64,000 bases of DNA from Nothopassalora personata. Taxonomy: Eukaryota; Ascomycota; Dothideomycetes; Mycosphaerellales; Mycosphaerellaceae. The stretch is taken from NCBI GenBank assembly GCA_033816765.1, contig CM066292.1, forward strand, positions 2,790,001-2,854,000, read 5' to 3'. This document shows, piece by piece, positions 32,812 through 43,241 of the stretch. The position numbers and the translations under genes were made by a program. Each line of letters opens with the position of its first letter. Within the stretch, counting starts at the first letter, position 1. The notes under the pieces were generated by a model. It was not told the origin of the DNA, did no database searches, and was given only the letters and a program-made list of their open reading frames with translations.

Positions 32812-35133
32812 GATTGGGATGACTTGGGATCTGGCTTGGTCGATCTAAATAACGGACCGGAAGCCGTGTCGAGTGTTGAAATGCACCTGAGGACTACGAT
32901 TCCATGTGCTGCGAGATGGCGACTGGGGATTGTGCACTGGTCGAGATAGAGGGCGACACACTGTCGTCGAGGTCAGCTTAGAGTCGCCCGACTGGAATGT
33001 GGCATTCTCACGTAGCCCGGTGACTCGGATACGCCTGTCTCGACCGGGATCGTCGAAACCTAAGCTTTGACGGCGTAGGTGTGAGCGACTGAGTTGTTGC
33101 TTGGATGCGACCTGGAGAAGGGGAAAGCGTCAAGACGATTGGTCAATGCAGTGCTGGTTGGTTGGTCACAACTGTAATGACCGTAACGTGAAGTCGAGTT
33201 GTGTGAGAGCCGAACGATTATTAGGTTTGGTGGTGTCGAACTCTGAGAGAACGATGCTCTGGCTTCGAGGGCACGGAGGGCTGAACGCAATATGTAGAGC
33301 GGATCGAAACGATCTGGCAAATATGATGGCCCTAAGCGTGGGCGCCACGAATCTTTGACATCTGTCAAGCAGTGGAGACTTGCCACCCCTGCTATGAGAG
33401 AGCGACCCACGACGTGGAGCGATCAGTATCCCTCAACCCATTATCAAATCTAGCAATTTGGGGGATAGAGCACATAACCGCCGAGACATGGCCAGATCAC
33501 AACCCTGGATAGCGCTCTACTAGCTGGCTGCGGCAACTCTCAGAGGCTGGTCATGCTGCCAGCTCGATCGATGCACTCATATGAGGCGTGACTGACCTCA
33601 TGCACAACGCGGTCCTGCTATGAGTGCACAAAATCGGGAGGACATCACCAGGTCGCAGGGACCGCTGTGCCTCAACGCTACACCGTCGCCGATTTTCACG
33701 AACAGACATGGATCCAGGTCTTGCACTGTGCGCACAACTGCTTGCCATGTAGTCCCGATAGGATGGCAAGCTAGACCAGGAACACAGTCGCAAAACGCAT
33801 GATCCGTCCAGTGAGCGGTCAAACTCAATCCGGGGCAGTGCGGTTCGGGATCTACATGCGTCTAGGCGAGATTTCAAGAGACATGGATTGCCTAGCAAAT
33901 CTGCAAGGCAAGGGTCGTGGAGAGATTAGTTCCGGCATTGCAGCGCGATCAGCCGGACATATGCTGTGCAGCCCTGGTACAACGCGGCCACAGCAATCAG
34001 ATGATCACCGCGCCGCAGTACTGTACGGAGAATCGCAGCTAGCTTGGCCACATCTTGCCTTCCCATGCGAGGGACACGGCCGCGTAGCACGGCTATGTAG
34101 CTAGATAGACAGGGTACGAAAGGTGTTTCTCTCATCATCAATCAGAAATCCTTGCCGCAACAGGCGCCGGAGCGGCGTCAACGAGCTTGCCAGCCCTCTA
34201 CCACCTTGTTGAAGTCGGCCTTGCCTGCAGTGCCTGCAAGGCGAACCGCTCGATGCGCAGACGTTGAACAACCACGACCGACTTCGTGGACCTCAATGCT
34301 GCGGCTTCCTACATAGTCGACCAAATTCTTCATTCCTCGCGAGCGCGCCTTCCGCCGAGACGTGGACTACCTGCTCTGGGCGTGGCATCTTCGCATTTTT
34401 CGTAGATAATGGAGACATCGTGTCCTGCAAGGTACTGTAGACCCAGCGGAGTGGCCGTCAGCCCAGCAAGTGTCGTCAGACGTCCAGGGATATGCGACTA
34501 CCACAAACAGTATAGCTTCCCCTTCTGCACACTACCGGTGAAGCGAAGCCCGCTGTTCCTTGATCGAGCAAGTGGAGGACCACATCGTGCACAGAGCATA
34601 TAGATCACACACCAGGACATTAGCCGCTTCATCCGGCCAAAGCCCTGACACGCCCCACACGTCTCGAAGGCTTCCGAACAACCTGTGGGGTTTGGTATCT
34701 TTTGGGCGACAGCAACGGTATGCTTGAGGTGAATCGAAATCTGATTCAGCGAATCGATAGAGCGAGCCTCCGCACACAATTTGCACCAACTTGAATTCTG
34801 CTGCGACCTTGTTCGCGTTAAATCTCTGGGTTGAAGCAAGTGGTGCTTTGCGCGCTTCGATCCGCGTAGAGCTTGCTTGATCGGTACCATCGTATAAGCG
34901 GCATTCTCGTAGATTCGTACTCTGGAACTCGCAAGGGGCAGCATGTCTTACATCGTTCACGACATCAGTGGACGTGCGTATTTCGCACCGGGAACAGCCA
35001 CAAACGGGTCGGCATGTGCAGTTAAGTGCGTATAATCCTTCGGGGAAGAGCGGCTTCATGCGAACCTCTGAGAAGAACATGGCATGTGGCGTGGGATTTT
35101 ACAAGAACATGGCTTTTGAACTTTGGTTCATAT
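32812..35133. other. 2.3-kb intergenic region without supported genes
   Basis: Lies between the start of the YDR124W-like gene and the stop of the Ycf1-like gene, both on the minus strand. It should hold the former's promoter and the latter's 3' UTR. Several open frames of 60-180 codons overlap on both strands but none has a family motif, good start context plus splice logic, or repeat structure. I see no RNA gene. Confidence 0.5.
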
Positions 35134-38100
35134 CTACCGTGCGCTGCCTGGTGGTGTTTCGAACTGGCCAAGAAGGCCTGACTCCCTCACAAGCTCGTAA
35201 AATAAGCCTCTGCTCTGGACCAGATTCGATGGTGTGTCGAACTCCTTCACTGTACCATGATCCAACACCACTATCCGATCGCTGTCAAGGATCGTATTGA
35301 TGCGATGCGCAACTGCATATACTGTTAGCCGGCGTTGCTCTCGCGACCCTCCATTATGCACCGACTTACTCGTTATGATAGTGCGATCCTTGAACATGTT
35401 GCTACGGAGAGTCGTCTGCAGCATCGCATCTGTCTCAACGTCAACCGCAGCGGTAGCTTCGTCCAGCACGAGGATATTGCTGGGTGTCAGTAAAGCCCGG
35501 GCTAGTGACACTAGCTGTCTTTGACCTTGTGACAAGTTAGAGCCTCCTTCGTGAATGGTGGCGTCGAGTCCTCCTGTCATCGAGGCGACGTGATCTCGGA
35601 GCCGGGCATGATCGAGAACACTCCACAATTCAGTGTCGTCGTGGATGTGGCCTGGATCCAAGTTGTCTCTGACGGTACCTTCGAACAGGGCAGCATCTTG
35701 AGGAATGATAGCCAACCGACTCCTGAGATCCAGCAAGCCGATCGAGCTGGTGTTGAGGCCGTCGATAGTGACGTCTCCCTCGGTCGGCTCAATGATCCGA
35801 AACAGCGCCAACGTTAATGAAGACTTGCCGGCGCCGGTTCGACCAACTACACCGATCTTTTCGTGCGATTTGATGCTAAGGCTGACGTTCTTGAGCACCG
35901 AGTCGAGGCCTGGTCGATATCTCGTGCTGTAGTTGTTGAAAGACAGGGCGCCCTTCGATGGCCAGCTGTTCGGCGGACGGTTCTTCGAGATCACCTCAGG
36001 CGCCTCGTTAGGAAGCCTAGCATACTCCAAGACACGTTCCACGGACACGATGTTGGTCTCAACCTCGACAGTCTGCCTCACGATCCAGTTGAGCGACTGC
36101 GTGATCTGCAATGCATAGCTCATTGCTAAACCGATCAAGCCCGCAGAGAGTCCGCTGCCAGTCGTTACCGACGCGATCGCAAAGCCAGCCGCCGCAAGAA
36201 TGATGACTGAGCCGAGGAACTCCAGCCGAACTGCAAGCCATCTGTTGGCGCTGATGGAGGGGAAGTAGGCCCGGAGGTTGGCGTCGACGCGCCACTCATT
36301 CTCAAGGGAGAAGCGCTTAGTTTGACGATAAGCTCGTATCGTGCTGATTCCGCTAAGCGACTCCTGAAAGTGAGCATAGATAGGGCTGCGGCTGATACTG
36401 TCGAGACGTTTCAGCTCACGCGACGTTCGCAGATAGTACTTCTGAATCCAGAGATACAGTGCGCCAAGAGGGATGATGAGTGCAATGAAGACCGGGGTTG
36501 ATGCAGAGATGACCACGAGCGTAAACACCGCTGTGGCACTGTCAGTACGCGACCTCAAGAACCCCGACGACCCGACGACTCCCACGCTTTGTACGTACCT
36601 CTAGCTGCGTTAGTAAACAGCATGTTAAAAGTGCGCCTAGATCGGTTGTCAATTAGCAGTGACTAAACACGGTACTAAGACCGGATGCACGTACGCGAGT
36701 ACTTCGTCGATGCGATATATGTCGCTAGCAAGAGTGTCAGCAAGGATAGTTCCATCGAGAGGTCCTGGTCAGCGCAGAAAGCCTGGACCTCGACGACAGG
36801 TCCTCGGAGAGTCACTCACCTTGAGAATCGATTGAGAATTCTTCCGCTGGGCGTCGTCTCGAAGAAGCTCATAGGCGAGCGGAAGATCTGCAGGAGCGTA
36901 AGCAGCCATCAAAACACGGCAGGAGCAATCGAGTCTCAACGTCCATACGTACCGCGTACGCCATTCTCTCATGGAGTTTTCGTGAAGCCTGTCCTTGCAT
37001 TAGCATGCTTCGGTCCGCATCGCCAAAGCATCCATGCGCGTAGGAGCCGGGATGTTGTGCCGATGCAGTCGGGAGTTCCCTGGATAAGACTGACCTCGAT
37101 CGAGCAGAAAATCCACAGAATCAGAGTCTGCATCACAACGAGTGCTGCACTTCCAATGCCGAACGCGAAGTAGACCAGAATGTACTTAACGACGTCCGGA
37201 TTTCCACCGGCGACATCATTGGCTTCTGACCATTCTTTGAGCCAAACGCTGCCCCCTGTGCGCGCATGCGTTAGCAGATTCAAAACAGGATAGCATCTCA
37301 TCGACCGAGCATGTCCGATGCCGCGGTCTGCTGAGGGTCGCATGCAAGATACATAATCTCCGGCAAAGACTTACCTATCTCTCCAGTTTTGGCGGCAATC
37401 AGGGTAAAGAGATATATGGCAACTGCCCATACGTTGCTCGTCTTCGCGTACTCCTTGTAGACGTCCCACTTGACTTTACCCTGCTCGGAGAACTCCTTGC
37501 TCTGCTTCGACTTCATGTTACCCTTGTTCTCCTCTTCGTCGTTCACCTTGCCGCGTGGCCCGCGGAACGAGACTGTCGAGGCGCGTCGAAGAGTCAGGTT
37601 GCTGTCCTTTCTGGCCGGAGCGCCACCATTCGGCTTGATGGGTGCAAGCTGCGTCAAGCCATCCTCAGCTTCATCCATTTCTTCAGGATCTGCGGGATTC
37701 TCTGGAACGTAGACAGTGCTCTGTGATGATGGACTAGTGACGTCGCTTGTCTCCTCAGTCTGGTCTTCATTACTCGAAGTCTTGATCAACTGTGCGATCT
37801 CCCCTTTCATGGCAATGAGCTGTTCGTAAGTGCCACGTTCAATGATCCTTCCTTCACGGAGAAGAGCTATGAAGTGTGCCTCCATCAGCACTGGAATAGA
37901 GTTGGTGGCCAGAATCCGTGTCTTGCCGGCCAGTAAACCCTTAGGACCAAGAACGTTGTCGATGAGATGTCTTCCAACATGCTGATCAACGGCGCTGAGA
38001 ACGTCGTCCAACAGATAAATGTCTGATCGTGCATATACCGCACGCGCCAATGTCAATCGCGCTTTCTGTCCCCCAGATAATGAGATGCCTCGCTCGCCAA

Positions 38101-40333
38101 CTTCTGTCTGGTCGCCATCTGGGAGACTGGCGAAGTCATCTTTGAGAGCACAAGCAGTGATTGTACGTTCATAGAATTGAGGATCCCAGCGATGACCAAA
38201 CACAATGTTCTCACGCACACTCGCGTTCATGACCCAAGGGCTTTGAGCGACATATGCCACGCTACCACGCATGACGACTTCACCTCTTAGCTTGTAGAGG
38301 TCACCAAGCATGGTCTGCAAAAGACTTGACTTGCCAGCGCCGACTCGACCCACAATGCAAGAAAGTTCTCCTTTGTGTGCTGTGAAGTTGATGTCGTGAA
38401 GGACATCCCGATTCTCGTCTTTGTTCCAAGTGAAAGTCGCATCGCGAATGCGAACAGATTCTTCTCCACTGTCGACAGGGTCACCACGCAGTACTGCATC
38501 GGGCTGAAGCTCCGGTGCGACGAAATAGCTGGTAAGACGGTTAACAGCCACCGAGGCCTCGATGATGGCGGTAATAACCATAGGAAGAACAGCAAGCGGG
38601 AAACCAAGCAAGTTGAACAAAGTCAGAGCCGGGAACACAATATCGGTAGATAGTGGTTTGTCAGTGGTGGCAACAAATACTGCAAATGTGGAACAGGAGA
38701 CCAAGAAGGGAGTGGTGTTCCAAGTGAAATTGGCGATTGCTGTGACGCCACCGATCTTGCGTAAGGTGTGCAATTCCTGATCGTTTCGGATGGCATTGAG
38801 CTTGTCCATGAACGCCTTGGTCCATGCATAAAGCTTGATAGACTTCATGTTGTTCAAGATCTCAGTCATGAGGCGAGTTCTGGCATCCTTGTTCTTCATC
38901 TGGCGTTTCTGAAGAGTCTTCGATATCTTCGCAATAGCGCCGTTGATGGGTATCATGAGCAGCATGACGCCAAGTCCGGCAAACATGCTGGGTCCTACAA
39001 GCTGATATAGTGACAGGAGACATAGCGTGATCTGCAGTGGCGCCGACCAAACTTGTTGTCCGTATTGTGCAAGATCTTGGAGACGTTGAGTATCCACCGC
39101 CATGTAGTTGACGATGTCTCCCGTGCTCTTCGCTGCGCGTCCCTCGTTACTCAGTCTCATAGACTTTGCATAGATGGTCGCGGTCAACGCGCTCTTGATC
39201 CTCATGCCCGTTTCAAAAGCCCGCTGGAAGTACTGGTGTAAGCAGGCAGTCTGAGCGACCGATGTTACAAACATAGCCAGTGCAATAGCTGCACCCTTGA
39301 TGGGCGGTTCCGGCTCGTTTCCAGGCCTGTATGAGTCCACGAAGGATATCAGAAATCGTAGAAGCTGCGGCTGTACAAACGCCAGACAATCCGCAAGAGT
39401 CTTGATGATAGCGCCCGACAGGTAAGGACCTCCAAACGCGCTGAACATTGCGATCCAAAGACTTGGGTTCTTCTTCTCCAACTGCTGCTCCCAGGCCTCC
39501 TCAAAGTCACCAGTGGTGGCGCGAGTAGTGTCGCGCTTACGTAGATTCCACAGGTCGTCCTGGGTGAGGTACTCCTTGTAGCCGTACTTCATGATTGGTG
39601 TCATCCACGAGAACGTGAGCTCAGAGAAGATGTCTGCATATTCCAGCGGGCATTCATCCTCATCGCCCAACGCCTCGTACGCTGAAACCTTCTTCTGCAC
39701 TAGCCATTCCAGAACGAACTCTGCCACGGCCAAAGCCATGTTCACGGTGAACACCACAAAGTATGCCAAGTGCAGCTTGTGGTTTTGCTGCGAGACCAGA
39801 GACCGTAGCTTGACTGCATGTGCAAGCACATACAGCAGCCAGTACACCAGCACTACGGCGTGTGGATACCTCAGCCGCCAGTGCTCTGCATATTGTGCCC
39901 ATCCCACAACTACCAAACTGATGAGCTGTATGACGGTAGTCCAGAACCGGAAGTCCTGAAACCAGATATTGCTACCAAGCAGATAGACCTGCAGTCCAGC
40001 CTGTGCCGCAGTCAACGCTGCAATTATACCCACAACGGCGAGCTTAGTGTAGAAGTGCCAATTCTGCGCCACGGGGAGCGGTGTGTTTTTCTTGTATAGC
40101 CACCATAATGCGCCTGCTCCTGCAACAATGCCCCATGCTCCCACCGCGACGATCCAGATGTCCAGGAAACACGGCGTAAAGTCATATCTGATGGGACTGA
40201 GCGGTCCCCATCCCTCGCTGTTACCGCATAGCGGCTGCGCAACGTCGTTGCTCGCTGACAGATAGGTCGGAAAATTGCTGCCGAGCTCGCTGAGGTGATG
40301 GCCAAAGACGATCTGCTGTGTGCTCATTGACAT
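35134..40333 (-). CDS. YCF1: Ycf1-type vacuolar ABCC glutathione-conjugate transporter
   Basis: Vacuolar pump for glutathione S-conjugates and metal-glutathione complexes. Exons are 40333-37375, 37255-37095, 36988-36953, 36887-36820, 36724-36695, 36636-36599, 36530-35370 and 35312-35134 (1543 aa; yeast Ycf1 is about 1515). The N-terminus has the Ycf1 pattern LCGNSEGWGPLSP...DFTPCFLDIW and a five-helix TMD0. NBD1 carries GRVGAGKSSLLQTML near residue 663, LSGGQKARLTLARA near 750, and YLLDDVLSAVDQHVG. An acidic Ser-rich linker follows. Small exons rebuild TMD2: FCSIE joined to ASRKLHERMAYA, then IFRSPMSFFETTPSGRILNRFS, DIYRIDEVLA and RTFNMLFTNAAR. NBD2 has GRTGAGKSSLTL, LSQGQRQLVSLARA, VLDEATAAVD, and ITIAHRINTI after the last splice. 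In-frame ATGs exist upstream (40477) but 40333 gives the family-like start. Confidence 0.93.
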
Positions 40334-41604
40334 CGAGCGGGCAGGATCGACCGAGCTTCCTCTGTTCCGGGAGAGGAAGACAGCGGTGAGGGGCGATGCA
40401 GATGGGAGGGTCGGCGTCGTTTGGAAAGAGACGAGGATGATGCGAGGACAAAGAAGAGAGAAAAGAGAAACAGACAAACTCCTATGTCTGTACTTCTACC
40501 TGGCGGACATGCAGACGCGCCTTCCACGGTGTATAGTGCCTTCACCTTTCGCCCTGCTCAATAAGCTTTCAGTTCTAGCGGAGTCTCGGCACGCATATTA
40601 CACCGTCATCGATTGGTCAGTTCTAATAGTGCCATTACGGCAAGAATTCACAACACCACGCTGTCGACCCCAATATCCTCATCAATATTCGATGAGACAC
40701 GACGAGAATGCGCAAGCATGGCAGCCTGACCCACGACGCAGAGATCAATGAGGCATCTTGGGTAGCGGCGAGGGGCGCGGCCGTCGGAGCCTGTAAAGTG
40801 AGTCCTCCGTCTTGCCGACACGGATATGTCCAACGGCGGTGTGGCGGGCACGTGGCAAACAGCACTGCTTGTCGCAGAGCATGGCTGACGCTGTGCGACA
40901 GTGGGGTCTGTTTTCGTTAGTCGCCGCCGGTTGCGGCTACATGTTCAGTCCGGTCTATAGAGGCCTCACGGTCCAGATGAAAGTGTAGGTCGGGTCGGTC
41001 ACCTTGCTTGGCTTGGCATGCGATGTGCTAAGCTTTTTGATCCAGATTCCTCCAGATGAGTGGCATGACTTTTGGTTCGATCGTTGAAGCCGACAGACGC
41101 TTGATCGCCCACGAGAAGCTCATGCGGATCAGGAAGAAGGGAGAGAGGGATGCCCATATTTGGCGCATGTATGAAGAAGACTATGAGAGGTCGAGGCAGG
41201 CCTCCTCCAAAGATGAATAGAGCCATCGCCAGCAAAAACGAAAGATTGTCCAACAGCATGGCGCTATGAACTTGACACACACAGCTTGTTGGAGACGCTC
41301 TGCCATATTCTCACGACTCTGCCTTGCCGCCCAACTGGATCAACATGTGCACCCGCAGAATGTCCATGTAAAATCGTAGCCATTGGTAACCAAATGACGA
41401 TGTCAAGCTTCACCACTACCGGCATCTATCCCACAAAACCGCAGCTGCTTGCACATACCATCACTCGCCAGCTCCAACTCGCTTCCACCACACTTCAATT
41501 TGGCTTCATGATCATCTCCGCCATGCCCCCCATCCTCCCGCCGCCTCATCCTACATTAGCCTCCTCCTCTGCCTCCGCTCCACACTCCTGCAACGGACTT
41601 AATG
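40334..41604. other. Intergenic region, YCF1-like promoter
   Basis: About 1.27 kb upstream of the Ycf1-like gene and downstream of the small unknown gene's stop. A CT/AG-rich tract near 40430-40480 lies just upstream of the chosen start. No supported gene, RNA or repeat was seen. Confidence 0.5.
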
Positions 41605-42332
41605 TCAACACAGAATCGTATGCAAAGGGACATCCTGATAAGCCCCATACGCCCTAACTAAATCCTGTTCATCCCAGTCCCGTTCAGGCTCGGTGCCTGC
41701 ATAATTTCCCTCCCGATCTCTCGCAAAATGCCTCTTGTACTCGCCACGGGGCATCTTGATAGCCTTATACCTTTGCTCCTTCTCAGCCGCCGTGTCCCAG
41801 TGGTCGCTCATGCGGGTTGAGAGACGGCGGAAGAAGGACCTGGGAGGGGGCCTAGGAGGAAGTAAGAATATGTGGAGAAGGCAAGGGAAGGGAAGGGAAG
41901 GGAAGGGAAGGAAACGAGGTACCGGCTAGGCAGATCTGAAGCGCCGTCGATGGAAGATTTGCGGAATTTGTTGCTGAGGCGGACTGTGACAATTATGACA
42001 TCGTCGTCTGTGGGTGGTGCGTCTCGTTCGAAGACTACACCTGAGTTGCCGAAACCGCCTATGCTGCGGGTCCTGATATTTGCTGATGCGTTGAAGATCT
42101 TTGGATTTCGGTGTGCAGCTAAGGCGCTATTTCGTCTTGCTGGGTCGTGGTCTGCCTGTGTTTGAGCGTTGCTGGAGAAGCTATCGTTGCGGTCTTTGGA
42201 ATCCGTGGTGTTGTCACTATCTGATACGTCGATCAAGGTCTGAGGAGGTTGTGGCAGCGGCATTGGCTGGGTTCGTTTCTTTTCAAAGTAGCCTGGAGGT
42301 ACGGGTGGCGGGAAGTAGAAGAAGTGTGCCAT
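41605..42332 (-). CDS. Small conserved-looking protein of unknown function
   Basis: Two exons, 42332-41923 and 41839-41605, give 214 aa. The splice joins DLPS-R to SFFRRLSTRMSDHWDTAAEKE in frame. The N-terminus is Pro/aromatic-rich (MAHFFYFPPPVPPGYFEKK), the middle is disordered and Asn/Asp-rich, and the C-terminus is charged (EYKRHFARDREGNYAGTEPERDWDEQ). The 83-bp intron contains an (AAGGG)n microsatellite that reads CCCTT on the sense strand. An upstream in-frame ATG at 42554 would add 74 poorly characterised residues. I do not recognise the family. Confidence 0.7.
41883..41911. repeat. (AAGGG)n microsatellite inside an intron
   Basis: Nearly six uninterrupted AAGGG units lie on the plus strand within the intron of the minus-strand gene. 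On the sense strand they form a CCCTT pyrimidine tract a short distance after the splice donor. Confidence 0.95.
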
Positions 42333-43241
42333 CTCGTCACGCTTGCCACCACTAGCAATATGTATTCTTTCTGTCGACTGCTGTAGACGCAACGCGGTGC
42401 TGGCCGCGCTTCCTGAAGAGGCAGTATTCCCAACTCGGACAGGAAGCAGGAATGTATCGTGGGTTAATGGTTGGTAATGAGGGTGGAATCGGAATGACAA
42501 AGGATGGTCCGCGGCGGTGATGAAGCAGAAGACGGAAAGTGCCAAGTTTATCAATGATCAGCGGAACCTACGGATTGTACCTTTCTTTGAAGTGGTACAG
42601 CAGGTGAGATGCTGAGAGGTCGCGTGCAGGAGGAAGTACCTCAAGATCAGAGTCGCGAGGCTCTTTCGCACGTCTCTCCTGCTATTGTGCCATCAGTCCA
42701 CCAAGCGTGTGCTCGCCCACAGTGCCGAGGGACAGCATCTAGAAGGCAGCATGGCTTTTGTGGCTGCAAGCTGTGTTCGCAAGAAATGTACAGGGTCATG
42801 TACCTTTCTGGGCGGCTGACTAACGGAGCTCACGCGGTGGGAGCCTGCAACCCGCGCCTGTATATCGTCTGAGAATTGTTGCGGGATGAGACGCCGGCAG
42901 CACATTGCTTAGTCTGATATCACGAACCGCGAATGAGGACACCGCCTGGTAATGGCACGGTCCTGTGGTGACCATGCAAAACTTTGTGACGCCCCAGAAG
43001 GCTGGCTTGATGAGTCTCATGGCAAAGGATACGAGTCGCATGACTCAATCTGACACGGGCCACCGCATCTATTGGAGGCACCGCTGTTTAAAACATTACA
43101 ACTCTTTCCATAGCAATCTAAGGCATACTCTGCTATCACTTCTGCTTCTGCTAGTAATGCTGATGCTGCGGTTCTGCCGTTACTCATACACAAGGCGCTG
43201 CTGAGCCGTCCTGCCGTCACAAATGAAGTTTTCCTGGGGTA
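42333..43241. other. Intergenic region between two minus-strand genes
   Basis: About 900 bp holding the promoter of the 214-aa gene and the 3' UTR of the RA-PH gene. No supported feature inside. Confidence 0.5.

Noticed and set aside
33000..35130. Several 60-180 codon ORFs on both strands
   Set aside because: They overlap each other, lack recognisable motifs or splice logic, and show no conserved start context.
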